From: Apostichopus japonicus | Lineage: Eukaryota; Echinodermata; Holothuroidea; Aspidochirotida; Stichopodidae | Direction: 5' to 3' | Assembly: GCF_037975245.1 (NCBI RefSeq) | Contig: NC_092571.1 | Location: 20,110,917-20,174,916 of the forward strand | DNA length: 64,000 nucleotides | In this document: positions 49,901 to 58,600 of the stretch, one piece after another | How the letters are laid out: each line of letters opens with the position of its first letter | How positions within the stretch are numbered: position 1 is the stretch's first letter | Notes under the pieces: model-generated | What the model was told of the DNA's origin: nothing | Seen by the model: only the letters and a program-made list of their open reading frames with translations | Databases searched by the model: none | Program-made: the position numbers and the translations under genes

Positions 49901-50951
49901 TCATTACTCAGACTGTCAATGTGTTTCCTCAAGGCTAACATTCTCAACCTCTCTTGTCTTGAAAACTGTTCTGAATCAGCTGAGACTGGCGTATTATCCT
50001 GATCATGTTCCGAAATTGTTTCCTCGCTGAAAGATAAGAAAAAGAATTCTCCGTTTCTAATGTCTTGCATGTCTTTTGTGACGTCTCATCAAATGGGATA
50101 AATGTAGATATGAAACCTAGGCTGAAAAAAACGTTCATTATTTTGTTTTAACATCTAGAAACTTTATTACCTGACTAGCACACATATTATTTTAAATTCT
50201 TGAACAGTACACAAAATAGAAACTTCAGAGCTTAGCCCAATATACTGCTTGGTTCATGTTTCTTAAAGTTGGATTAAGATGACTTATAGAAGGAACAGAA
50301 TAGAATAAACGCATTTATTGGTACTTTGTATCCACACAATGATAATACCCAAAGGACATAAATATGATGCAAAATTAACAGTGGCTGTATCACATTCTTT
50401 CAATACAAATTACACGTTTTGGATTATTTTTATAGCAAAATATCTTCTCCTTTTTGGCAATCAATGCTTTCCCAGAGTGCCTGGCTAATAACGTTTATAT
50501 TTCTCCCACCTTTTTCTCGTAGCCTGATCGAGCTAGAAATGATCAAATTGACAGATGTATAGAGTACAGGCAGTCTTAAATCCACATTTTACACAAAAAA
50601 TAAAAATAAAAAAAGATGTGGAGGAAACTGTACAAAGTAAACAATAAACAGATGCAATGGGTAATGGTTTCCATCAACAGGTTAACCTTCTTACTCTGTA
50701 AGTGAGGTGTCATCACTCTGCGACCACAAGTCAGCTTCATGTTCATACTGGAATTGACCGTCCCTCGTTCCAATCCTCGAGTCCATCCAGGCACTGGCTT
50801 GAATTGTTGACCCTTGTTCAGCCGACGGAATGCCATTGAAGTCTTCCCCTGTCGTATTATAAAATCCTGGATCTGGACTGGCCATGAGATCTCCTGTAGT
50901 AGCTGTGGGTGGGGGAAGCTGGTCCTCCATTCTCACTGAAAATTGAGACAT
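13176..50951 (-). CDS. CFAP74: Cilia- and flagella-associated protein 74 (CFAP74), 35 coding exons
   Basis: A full reading of the minus strand gives an ATG at 50951, a stop at 13176-13178 and 35 exons with consistent GT-AG sites. All phases agree, and the total of 5,253 nt codes for 1,750 residues (vertebrate orthologues are about 1,600). Order: acidic N-terminus, long coiled coil (residues about 90-450), acidic linker, then a chain of ASH/MSP-type beta domains to the C-terminus. Diagnostic stretches include FDVGKPYRKKIILTNVSYSV, FDPPGQMSAGMSCDMLVSFK and INEDLFGEIQFLAQTGPFSV, which I recognise from CFAP74. In the family, CFAP74 belongs to the C1d projection of the ciliary central apparatus, with CFAP54, CFAP46 and CFAP221, and is needed for normal beating. 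Exon coordinates are given in the four block entries. The introns are loaded with tandem repeats. Confidence 0.93.
15860..16206 (+). mobile_element. 3' end of an L2/CR1-type LINE
   Basis: The plus-strand frame at 15869-16066 contains CFAAPPHLWNKLPEFIKLHP followed by FRSTLKTHLFLEL. This is the conserved 'AAP.LWN.LP...F...LKTHLF' ending of non-LTR reverse-transcriptase ORFs. After the stop comes a short 3' UTR ending in a (TTATTA)-like tail at 16177-16203, as in L2/CR1 elements. It is 5'-truncated and lies in a CFAP74 intron in the opposite orientation. Confidence 0.75.
16910..17230. repeat. About 86-bp minisatellite (forward orientation), CFAP74 intron
   Basis: Four diverged copies share GATGGATTTGTACT, ACTTGAGGTATTTTGAGGAA and TCTAGTTTGTACACTC. 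The reverse complement of the same unit forms the array at 49275-49600. This array ends about 12 bp from the splice donor of the exon at 17243. Confidence 0.88.
17487..17613. repeat. About 20-bp purine minisatellite (GGGTGGGGGAGGAAGGAG)
   Basis: Roughly six near-identical copies. On the transcribed strand it is a long pyrimidine tract starting about 45 bp upstream of the acceptor of the CFAP74 exon 17243-17441. Confidence 0.93.
18726..18830. repeat. A-rich AAAAT/AAAAC simple repeat
   Basis: Interspersed AAAAT and AAAAC units. It lies directly before the palindromic hammerhead-like relic. Confidence 0.85.
18841..18972. mobile_element. Palindromic relic with hammerhead-like core (copy 1)
   Basis: The stretch CTGCTTATCCATTAAAGAGC then GGCCTGACGATTCGATCCTA and its inverse, ending CCTGCTAGGATCGAAATGT, is the same repeat as at 37771-37930 but in the opposite orientation. 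The piece TGAAGAAGATCCTGCTAGGA followed by TCGAAA resembles the CTGANGA-stem II-GAAA core of hammerhead ribozymes found in Penelope-like elements. This copy is degraded (first base of the core changed, CGTC reduced to TGT). Confidence 0.5.
19676..20420. repeat. GTACT-rich degenerate minisatellite
   Basis: Many variants of TGTACTCATGTACTTGTG and CTATCATAGTTGCCTGTACT. The final part (TGATGGATTTGTAACAGTAC) resembles the 86-bp minisatellite at 16910, so the arrays are probably related. The open frames rich in Tyr, Leu, Cys and Thr are by-products. Confidence 0.9.
23832..23920. repeat. 18-bp tandem repeat (TTTACTTTGAAATTCAAA)
   Basis: About five copies in a CFAP74 intron, with single-base changes. 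Confidence 0.9.
26062..26203. mobile_element. 142-bp structured small-RNA-like retroposon with 17-bp target duplication
   Basis: The insert is bounded by a perfect 17-bp direct repeat, AACAGAATTAAATTACT (26045-26061 and 26204-26220). A homologous copy lies at 54694-54842. Internal stems are TTGCCCA/TGGGCAA, CAGTCCC/GGGACTG and TTCCCCTCGAAAGGGAA. It has no poly(A) tail and no reading frame. The RNA family it derives from is not recognised. Confidence 0.7.
26455..26857. repeat. 60-62-bp minisatellite, about 6.5 copies
   Basis: The unit contains AATGTGTTGAATGTCACAAA, GATTTAGGTGTGGGTGTGGC and AAGTAATTCAAG. Two variants alternate in the left half, suggesting a two-unit higher-order repeat. The array ends about 26 bp from the donor side of the CFAP74 exon 26884-27039. 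Confidence 0.95.
26884..33259 (-). CDS. CFAP74: CFAP74 block 3: central ASH/MSP domains (residues 787-1254)
   Basis: Exons: 33125-33259, 31803-31990, 30852-31102, 29912-29999, 29290-29463, 28123-28256, 27603-27879, 26884-27039. The first exon is an acidic Glu/Gln/Pro linker. Later exons give beta-domain signatures: IGPFGSVKLEIIYQPTVPGK, FDQTNLDFGFCTIHESVIYT, LPSETVAVDIIFSPQKAKEY and ELSHSVVHFAATALEDSSVV. The last exon is strongly helical (LATRNLEAKARREYEDEQAA), probably an insertion between domains. Phases are continuous throughout. Confidence 0.92.
28321..28719. mobile_element. hAT-like MITE with perfect 8-bp target duplication
   Basis: Left end CAGAGACGGAG, right end CTCCGCCACTG (inverted, 9 of 11). 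AGTACTGT lies on both sides (28313-28320 and 28720-28727). Interior at about 28556-28660 carries GGTCATTTCCGG and TGGTGGCGCTCCGCC, the core shared with the elements near 9.7 and 10.7 kb. It sits in a CFAP74 intron about 65 bp upstream of an exon's acceptor. Confidence 0.82.
28764..29002 (+). mobile_element. tRNA-derived SINE
   Basis: The 5' part (28764-28830) folds like a tRNA, with GGAGTG pairing CACTCC. It holds a Pol III A box (TAGCTCAGTGG, 28771-28781) and a B box (GTTCGAGTC, 28816-28824). The anticodon arm is degenerate, so it is not a functional tRNA. A non-tRNA body follows to an A-rich tail near 29000. The right limit is approximate. Confidence 0.7.
31265..31735. repeat. Minisatellite of ACCCACCTCAAATAT-type units
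   Basis: Repeated phrases AACCCACCTCAAATAT, TTACCTAGTTAATCAACTAT and AGCTGATGTA, with composite units of about 75-85 bp. It ends about 67 bp from the donor of the CFAP74 exon 31803-31990. Confidence 0.9.
32262..33058. repeat. About 41-bp minisatellite, roughly 20 copies, each with a small hairpin
   Basis: The unit is TACCTTGATTTGAATGAAAT plus CAAATTACAAACAACCCCGAG. TTGATTT pairs with AAATCAA around a 5-nt loop in nearly every copy. It ends about 66 bp from the donor of the CFAP74 exon 33125-33259. Confidence 0.95.
34473..35049. repeat. (CAT)n/(CAC)n trinucleotide array next to a splice donor
   Basis: CAT with CAC, AAT and AAC variants. A composite block (CATAAACAACATCATC then CACCATCACCACCACCACC) occurs twice, at about 34840-34900 and 34980-35035. 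The array ends 10 bp from the CFAP74 exon 35060-35156. Homopolymer-like Met or Ile frames here are artefacts. Confidence 0.97.
35060..41925 (-). CDS. CFAP74: CFAP74 block 2: first ASH/MSP domains and basic linker (residues 487-786)
   Basis: Exons: 41749-41925, 41433-41609, 40820-40938, 40179-40245, 39589-39678, 38107-38230, 36754-36803, 35060-35156. The block opens with an acidic segment (DEESSDEEDGLDPYG), then a helical lead-in (SKMEKEIMAHALDKHRAG), and then two beta-rich units: VVHFKDFDVGKPYRKKIILT and VDTDIVDFGVQVIGETLKKN, the typical ASH opening 'FG.. VG. ..k.i.l.N'. The last exon is a basic linker (KAKGKKKRGKSKEKSG). Its splice donor at 35054-35059 sits next to a long trinucleotide repeat. 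Confidence 0.92.
36000..36450. repeat. Diverged tandem duplication, about 318-bp period
   Basis: Two copies share the series TAGGCCGATGGACTTCAAA / AAGGCTGATGAAATTCAAA, TTGGTGGGTATGT / TTGGTGAGTATGT and GTAGTCCCTCT / GTAGTACCTCT. Confidence 0.75.
37771..37930. mobile_element. Palindromic relic with hammerhead-like core (copy 2, better preserved)
   Basis: GGCCTGACGTTTCGAGCCTA at 37767-37786 is repeated inverted, ending ATCGAAACGTCAGGCC at 37841-37856. Both strands contain CTGAAGA, then GATCC-TGCTA-GGATC (or GGCTC), then GAAACGTC. The right flank (CACATTCTCTTACACAGGC to about 37930) matches copy 1 at 18841 in inverse orientation. Confidence 0.55.
38650..38790. repeat. 47-50-bp tandem repeat, three copies
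   Basis: Units share ACATCTCTCCTACAGTGTAC and ATATTGGTGTT. Confidence 0.88.
42652..50951 (-). CDS. CFAP74: CFAP74 block 1: N-terminus and coiled coil (residues 1-486)
   Basis: Exons: 50695-50951 (start MSQFSVRMEDQ; the exon continues 7 nt upstream to an acceptor at 50959-50960), 49865-50026, 48797-49000, 47173-47346, 45664-45774, 44372-44474, 43733-43890, 42652-42940. The first exon is acidic and low complexity. Exons two to seven are rich in Glu, Lys, Arg and Leu with heptad-like spacing (for example REELKKCRSTIEALESEQDE and KADLEKGRFLLAEEDLREKE), so they form the coiled coil. The last exon ends in an acidic tail (EQEEEAVDERPPTSGKE). This coiled coil ahead of ASH domains separates CFAP74 from HYDIN-like proteins. 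Confidence 0.9.
44517..44960. repeat. 39-bp minisatellite, about 10 copies
   Basis: Unit GATCTGGTATATGTATGAGC plus CATGAAAATACACAGCAAA, very uniform in the middle and degenerate at the edges. It lies about 45 bp upstream of the acceptor of the CFAP74 exon 44372-44474. Confidence 0.95.
47480..48335. repeat. 28-33-bp minisatellite, about 28 copies
   Basis: Unit ATCAGTATATGATGCCCCCT then AACTACCA; some copies carry an extra ATT before ATC. CFAP74 intron between exons 48797-49000 and 47173-47346. Confidence 0.96.
49275..49600. repeat. About 86-bp minisatellite (reverse orientation)
   Basis: Reverse complement of the unit at 16910-17230: AGTACAAATCCATCAGGACT, CTTGTAGTACGAGTACT, TTCCTCAAAATACCTCAAG. 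About four copies. Confidence 0.88.
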
Positions 50952-52367
50952 GATCTTGCTGAGAACACAAGAAAAGAGAGAAGAAGATTTTTAACTCAAT
51001 GTAAGTGCCTGATGCGAAGTATTATTATGAAAGTTACTGGTGTGTTATATAGTTGAGCTCAGAGACAAGTATCACTTCTCTTTCTTCAAGACAGTCAGGG
51101 TTGACAGCAGGTTCAGAAAAAACATTGTCATTTTCGAGGACTTCTTTTGAGAAAAACAAAATAGCAAAAGTTGGAGTCATCTAACTTTTCAGCAAATTGA
51201 AACCTGGATATTTCGAGTTTCAGCTACATAAAGCCTAGAGCATCCCACTACAGTAGTACAGGATTGTATACAGTAGTCACTGCACATTATCAGTAGGTAA
51301 AACATCGAAGGAAGTGGATTTTCAACTCATTCGTAAAGCCCAAGTACATCCCTATATAGTATAGTAAAGGCTTCATAATTGACGCACCTCCAATTATTAC
51401 TAGCAACGATACAGCAGGACACCTAAATTTTTTGCAGTCAAGCAGAATTACATATTTCATGGGTTTGAATCCATTTCAGCTATTTGCTGACCAATTTGTG
51501 GTATTTTTTATGCTTTTAACACCCTCCCCCCAGTTTTGCACATTTTTTGGGCATTTGGAAATCTTACACCCTAAAAATAACCAACATTACCTCAATATTC
51601 ATAACACTGCTCTCTGGGACCTGACCTGTCTGAGCTTAGTGGCTCATAGCATACCAAACAGCATCTAAAGTCAATGGGTGTATACTAAGACCTACACTAC
51701 AGTTAGCTTATTAATGAATGTGTCAATTTAGGGGTATGAAAGAACTTGACACAGCAGACATTTTGTGGTCAAATTCTGCTCAATTGTATGGTGCATAAGC
51801 ACAGAAACTTAAATATTTCGAGATCATTACATTTCTGAGGAACTACACGTATGAAAAACACATACAGTTGAGTGATTTGGATTTTTCCTTGATAGACATC
51901 GTTGATCAAATCCTTAAGTGTGTCAATTATGAGCCCACCATGCTACATCCTTAGATATGCTGGAAGCCTGGAACAGCAGCTGCTCATACTCATACTGCTA
52001 CAGTTTGGGAAAGATTTAGATGCAGTGTAAGCTACATCACTTATAAGTCTAAATTAAAAATTTCGCACACCACACCATCTTATTTTCTCTAACTTTAGTC
52101 TACAATAGTATAACATGGGATTAACAATAACTTTAACAAGTCTTATATTAATAACATTGGCCTAGCCTAAGCCTAAATTCGCATAACTAGGCCATGTAGC
52201 ATCGCAAGCTTGTAATGTGTATCATATCGGCGTCGGCAAGAATCGAACCACATTAAAAGTGAAGGGTTTAAAGCATTTAACTCATATCTAGACTATTTAT
52301 GTCTTAATAGCGTTTCATACCAGTTTTATCTGTCATGTAGGTCTATGTAGCTTACATCGAGCCTTAC

Positions 52368-52437
52368 GTCGCCGAAAATATCATTGATGAAGAGTCTACG
52401 GTTTGCTTCTATTACTAGTTCTTGCTAGGTTTCTTTG
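52368..52437 (-). other. CFAP74: Probable noncoding first exon and start region of CFAP74
   Basis: A good donor (GTAAGG on the minus strand, plus 52362-52367) follows a short upstream stretch. The coding exon 2 begins at an acceptor 7 nt before the ATG, so at least one upstream 5' UTR exon must exist. This stretch also lies next to an X-box. The transcription start is not defined, and a second donor (GTAAGC) lies 13 bp further downstream. Confidence 0.45.
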
Positions 52438-52451
52438 GTTGCTAAGGCAAT
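52438..52451. promoter_or_regulatory. RFX-type X-box (GTTGCTAAGGCAAT)
   Basis: An imperfect palindrome matching the X-box form GTTGCC-AT-GGCAAC at 11 of 14 positions. RFX factors bind such sites in promoters of motile-cilia genes. It stands just upstream of the inferred first exon of CFAP74. Confidence 0.6.
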
Positions 52452-52638
52452 ACTAAATATGGTATACTGTGGCGCCTAAATTTGAATATTCAACTTCTTG
52501 GCCAACGTTACGAAATGTACTAAATATGTTAATCAGCTGGTGTGCGTGGAAGAAAGAAACAGTTTGACCACTACAACTTGATTTGAAAGATCTCTTTGCA
52601 AATGTTTTTGCAGTAAGGGTACGTTCAATTGCTCAGAT

Positions 52639-52668
52639 CATGGAGCTATAAACGTTTATAGCTCCATG
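52639..52668. repeat. Perfect 30-bp palindrome flanked by direct repeats
   Basis: CATGGAGCTATAAAC is followed directly by its reverse complement. Flanks are CTCAGAT on the left (52632-52638) and CTCAGAT on the right (52669-52675). It may be a minimal transposon remnant. A further inverted pair, TTGCTCAGTT / AACTGAGCAA, is near 52772-52796. Confidence 0.9.
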
Positions 52669-52699
52669 CTCAGATGGAATGAAGTGAACAATTGAACAT

Positions 52700-54680
52700 T
52701 GTGCTGAAAATGTTGAATTGTCGAGATATGATAAGTTGTCAATTAAACATTTTGCAGAAAATTGTTCAATTGCTCAGTTAAAGCAACTGAGCAATCCAAC
52801 ATTTTTCTAATTTTTGATAAGATATTATCTTATTATCTAAACAATTTACTGAAAAATATCAACTTATGGGGCAAAGTTTTTCTTATGTTGATGGCACTTT
52901 TTAAGCTTCCGTAGATTGGGGATGGTTTGCCTAATGTAAGTAGAACAGGTAATTAAGCCTATGTGTTGTCGAAAACTGTTAATGGGGGGGGGGTGCGGGG
53001 GGAGGTGGGGTGCGGGGTTAGACAGTATTTGAAGAATTGTTATCAAATGGGTTTCAGCTTTTACTCAAGTCATAGTCGTTGATAAGAACCTCTTCTAATG
53101 AACCCTATTTTCGACTTTTCACACTAAGTCAGTTATCTTTGCTCTGGTCATGGAATTGTATAGCGTATAGGAAGGTCAAAAGTGCGGGGCAGAAAACTGC
53201 CATGACTTTTTCCCTGACGACAGTCAAGTTTTCAGACAATAACCAAGATGAGACATTTCCCTGACGTTTATAGTCGTCAACCGGAATGTCGAAATTCTGC
53301 TAATTATCTCGTCATTCTAACAGAGGCTCAAGGAGTTATCAAATAAAACCAACTTTTTTCTACTGCATTCTTTGTTATTTTGATTTGTAAACAATTCGTT
53401 CAATTATTCCGTTCTCAGTACTAGACTGTTATTTAGCTTTTTTTAAATATTACTTTGCAATAACGTTTTAACCACTAATATAGGCCTATCTAATTTGTAT
53501 GTTGTTTACTTACTTATCGATTATCTTTTTGCTTCTGAAGCAAACTGTTGGACCTTTGAACAAGGTCTTATCAGACAACGTATATTTTAGTTTTGAGTAC
53601 GGCAATTAGGCCTAACTGCAAATTGTAGTAGCGGTGCCCTGTATACTTGTACATATACACCTAATACAGAATATGTATTGGATTGTTAATCATTTCGGTG
53701 AGTATATTCTTAACAACAAACATGTTCTATTCCTCAATCTGTTTCTTTTTCTTTCTCCAAATCCCCCACCCCCTCCCCTGCAGCATCCCACGATGTCTCT
53801 GTGTATGTGTCTGTATGTCTGTCAATCTGTCGATGTCTTTTAAAGCATATATATTCTGGACTAAAATTTGTTTCTTTCACTCAATGGAATTGGTTTTCAC
53901 TCTCCGGCTGCAGTGGTTAGAAGATCAGTCGAATTCTGCGCAGTGTCATTTTACCAAATTTCATTTCCATTATTTTATGTTATTTTTGTATCAAGTTCAT
54001 TTGGCCTGCATTTAAATTCATGAAAATGAATAATAAAAAAATGACCAAATAATAGATGCTGAATATCGATGCTGAATTGTGTACCTTCCTTGGTGTAATT
54101 ATTTGATTATTTGCGGGGTTTTTTTCTAAAAATTTATATTTATATGCAATATAGACAATATGTTTACCACTTTACTAGTACGACTGTACCACCTTGTAAA
54201 TATGTCATGAAGGAAATTCATTGAGAACCACACAGTAATACTTTTTGTCTATTATCTTGTATTATTATAATAACGTTATTCCCACATAACTGTTCTAAGT
54301 TGCTGTTTAAGTTTCAAAATTTCTTATTTTTGAAAGGTTGTAAAGAAAAGGAATAGTCGATACTTTTGTAAATCAAACTGGAAGGACAGACAACCACATA
54401 TATGCGAGTTTATGACGGTATAAACTCATAGCTGCAGAAACCACACAAAATGAGCAAACATATACCTTTTCGACTTGGTTTGTATTTTTTTTATTTTATT
54501 TAATTCTCTCATAGTACAACAATAAATCTTCACTACGTTATAAATGAAAAACTCTTGAAATGACATCAACGATCTTGAAAATATCAAGTTCGAGATACCT
54601 CGTCTAAAGAGAGACTCTTTAAACGTTTAGGAACATTTTAACTGGTACTCTTAAAGAAGATTTGTCTTTACATGAGGACT
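52700..54680. other. Intergenic region between CFAP74 and the sulfotransferase
   Basis: No supported gene. A G-rich block is at 52984-53020. A possible small first coding exon for the sulfotransferase is at 53673-53697 (ATG, eight codons, G before a GTGAGT donor, phase 1 as required), but nothing else supports it. Confidence 0.35.
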
Positions 54681-54693
54681 AATTTAATTTGAT

Positions 54694-54873
54694 ACTTTTT
54701 AAGAAAAAGTCGTCCAGGAAAGAACCTGGGCACGAAAACCAAACTACCGAACGACTGATCCGCTCTCAACCCCAGTCCCCTTGCATCGGGACTGTGACTG
54801 TGTGATCATCGTCGTGTGTGTATCACCATTCCCCTCGAAAAGGAACAGATACTACACATGATCTTAGCCAAAA
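54694..54873 (-). mobile_element. U2 snRNA-headed chimeric retroposon
   Basis: On the minus strand, 54873-54843 reads TTTTGGCTAAGATCATGTGT then AGTATCTGTTC, nearly identical to nucleotides about 16-46 of U2 snRNA. It then switches abruptly to the 142-bp body seen at 26062-26203 (here about 54694-54842). The hairpin GTCCAGG/CCTGGGC is kept through G-U pairs. AATTTGAT occurs on both flanks (54686-54693 and about 54873-54881), a possible target duplication. This fits 5' template switching by a LINE reverse transcriptase. Confidence 0.65.
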
Positions 54874-55282
54874 TTTGATTTGTTTCAAAATCATTTCCAT
54901 AATGAAGAATTTTCAAACTTGACTTTCTATTGCATTATTTTTGTTGTAATAAAGATGCCTATATGATACATTGAAGATGTCTCTTCATTTATGAAAATGA
55001 ACTGGTTACACTTAGCTTAGGCCTACGCACCTTTATCTTGGAATTTAGATATATCAATCAGTGTCGTGCACAATGGAGGTGGGGGCAATTAAAATGCGAA
55101 TTTCTTCCGACTGTGGCTCCATTCGTATACTAAGGGGAAAAACAGAATCTTCAGAGGTCAATTGTAAAGTGCATCCTAAGGCATATGTAAATTAGAACCT
55201 AATTAGGTATAAACGCAATTTTGTGTTAAAAAATGCTTTTTTTCATCCTGACCAAAATCCCCCGACAGAAAGTATTCCCCGA

Positions 55283-55405
55283 TGGAGGAGGGGGAGGGGA
55301 TTAGGGAGGGAGAGGGGATTAGGGAGGAGGAGGGGATTAGGACGGGGATTATGAAGGGGATTAGGGAGGGGAAGAGGGAGTAGGGAGGAGTAGAGGGGAG
55401 GGGGA
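55283..55405. repeat. GGGGATTAGGGAGG minisatellite
   Basis: Irregular 14-20-bp units with GGGATTAGGGAGG. It contains TTAGGG but as scattered units, so it is not telomeric. G-quadruplex potential on plus. Confidence 0.88.
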
Positions 55406-55630
55406 AGGCATTGGTTTTGCCCACGCCACTGATTTCAATCTGGACTAAAGTTATCATAGAGTGTTAAAAGGCTTTAAATGTACCGCACCCATATGTATAT
55501 AAGACATCATTGCTCAGCTCGCGTATAGAAACGAATCTATCGGAAGTTTACATTCAATTCTGATTGAGGATTGATACAGTTGTGTTAAACTATCAAGTGT
55601 CCTACTCGGCCCTCCATACTTTTTTGTCAG

Positions 55631-58600
55631 CTCCAGAGATAAGAAAACGTGTGACCATAACTGCCGATGGCGATCTGCTATCGAAGGGAACGCCAAATAA
55701 ATTCTTAGATGATATAAAGAATTTTGAAGTTAGACCTACCGACGTATTTGTGATAACATGGCCTAGATCTGGTAAGTTTGACCAACCTATAAACTATTTG
55801 AAACTGAAGGTACGCAAATGATGGAGCGCGATCGTTTCGCGAATTTTTTTTTCGTGTGTCGCCAGGGGAGTTTTCATTAAACGAAAGTTAATATTTGATC
55901 TTAAGTGACCATTATTTGACTCTCTAGCATATTTGGATATTTTAAGCCATTTAAGCTGAGTTTTAAGTTCCATGTATCTCATACTTATGATATACTTGTT
56001 TTGGGGTGGGGGAGGTGTGTGTGTGGAGAGCGGGGGGGGGGGCGTGATACACCTTTTGTACAATTTCAGTCCTAATTTGATTACGTATTGATTCTTGGAT
56101 ACAATTTGCAATATCAGAACCTTGTTTGGTTTGTTAAGACTTTACATCATGATCTTTTCTTGTTGATAGGAACAACATGGACTCAATACATAGTTTCTCA
56201 AATCGTACACGGACAGGAATTCACGGATAAACATAACATTAATCGTATCAACTACTTTATCGAAATGCAGATTAGTACTGTGGATAGCCCGGAGGTAAGT
56301 TTATTTCATAATCATCATTTCGTATTCGCTTTCAAGCATATCATGTGTATTAGCCCCCCCCCCCCCACCTCACCTCACACCCTTTTAAATGTTAGACCTG
56401 TAGTTTGCATGAAATGTAATAAATATTTGTGATTTGATCCCCCTCCAACCTTCCCATCACCACACATACACAAACGCAGACAAACACATCCAGCCTATCC
56501 TCAGTTTGCCAGGCATTTCCCCATTCCCCTTTCTCAATAAACATTCAAACATATTTTAGTCAGCTTCAAGAATGACTTGTTTGTTCCCAAACACTTTTTG
56601 TTTGTTAAGGCTTGCAATCCCCCCCCCCCCCTCCCACCCACTCCCTCGCTCTCTTTATCTGTAACCTATGGATTATTATTCACGTTACACTTCTCTCATT
56701 TGTAGGCAGACGACAAGGAAGGAATATACAAAATGGCAGAGAATGGAGCTGACCCACGGTTACTGAAATCTCATCTACAAATGAAATACCTGCCAACTCA
56801 ACTATTCACAAAGAGGCCAAAAGTGATTTACGTGGCCAGAAATCCTAAAGATGCCGCAGTTTCTTATTATAATTTTACCCACTTAAATACGATGTTGCCA
56901 AACTATGGAGACTGGTCGGAATTTTATGAATATTTTCACAGAGGTCTCAGTGAGTAGACACTGCAAATTACAATAAATCATTTCATACAATGATGATTAT
57001 TTCAAACTATATGTGAATAATCATGTCAATATCATGTTACGTGGCTTTTTGTTTATAAACTGTTTGCTTAAAAAGGGATTGCTTGTGTTTTACTGCTAAA
57101 TTTCGTTTTGCGATCGGAAGCCTTGTTTTGTTATAGTTCTTGTAGTATTACTCAGTGGCGTAACCAACGGGGGTGGGGGTGTTGGGGGCGTTATGCCCAA
57201 TTAAATGTCTTGCCCCCCCCCACAAAATCAACTTGCCCCGCCCCGCCCCCTCAATGACATTGGTGGGCAAAACAAATATTGGACGAAAATTACACAGTGC
57301 CTTTATTGGCTCAATTAAACCAGTTCGCGGTTGCCATCAATCCGTAATTGACGGGAAGTCTCAAATTAATACCAGCCAATTTATTGTGTCTTACATTAAA
57401 TTTCATCCTATCATTTTGCTTTCAGCCATCGCTATGAGGCGCCACCCCCCCCCCCCATCCCCTCCCTTGCAACACACACAATACCCAATGAGATAACCTA
57501 CTATCATGCTTGTTATATCACTTAAATATATCTTATATACTTTTGAAAAGCTATCTACATAGAGCCACCTTGTCGAGAAATGAATGCAAACTACCAAATT
57601 GTAGGTTACAGATACAGGGGCAGAAATCGCCTTTATATTCACTCGATTTGGTCGGTAAATTCTATAAATTTGACCGGTTATGTTACAGAAAAACTGGCAA
57701 CCCTGCTGTAGGCTGTAAACTTCAAACAAGTATCACACCGTGACACCATCGTATTGCTTGTTTTGAATTACTGGCTACTGCCACAGTGTCACGGATTTGA
57801 CTATGTCACCATAAAATTAGCTTCTATTTTGAGGGAGTTGTAACCTACTTAAATAATGCAGAATTTTGAACATTTTGATATTATTTTACATGGCTAAATT
57901 CTCTGCCGATTGGATCAAACTTGAAAGCTCTGAAGCCACCATATCGTAAAGCTTCGCCCATGGACCCCACCAGGGTCCCTATGCCGGGCCCCCGGACCCC
58001 ACGCAGATAACGCAAAGTGTTTTCGTTCATAGGTTAAATAAATGCATCCGCCCTACCCGCGTATTATGAAATTCTGGCTACACGCTTGACTTTTTCTACA
58101 ATATATCCAGTTCACATTTTTAGTTGCAAGGACTATCCCTTCAACAATTTAGCGGATGGAACTTAGGCATAAACTCTTCAATTTGGGTTGGGAAAAATTC
58201 ATAACAGTCAGGGGCGTAGCGAAGGGGTTTTTGTTGGGGGGGGTGTGGAGAATTTGATTTGCCGACGGATCTGGAAGTGGTGACTGAAATGGGGGAGGGG
58301 TCTAAGGGGAGGGGGTGTCCCCCTCCCATTTGGAAAATTTATAGTTTTGAAACGTCCTTAGATGCAATCTGGTGCATATTTTAAGTCAAATTTGATTTGC
58401 CGACGGATCTGGAAGTGGTGACTGAAATGGGGGAGGGGTCTAAGGGGAGGGGGTGTCCCCCTCCCATTTGGAAAATTTATAGTTTTGAAACGTCCTTAGA
58501 TGCAATCTGGTGCATATTTTAAGTCAAATTTGATTTGCCGACGGATCTGGAAGTGGTGACTGAAATGGGGGAGGGGTCTAAGGGGAGGGGGTGTCCCCCT

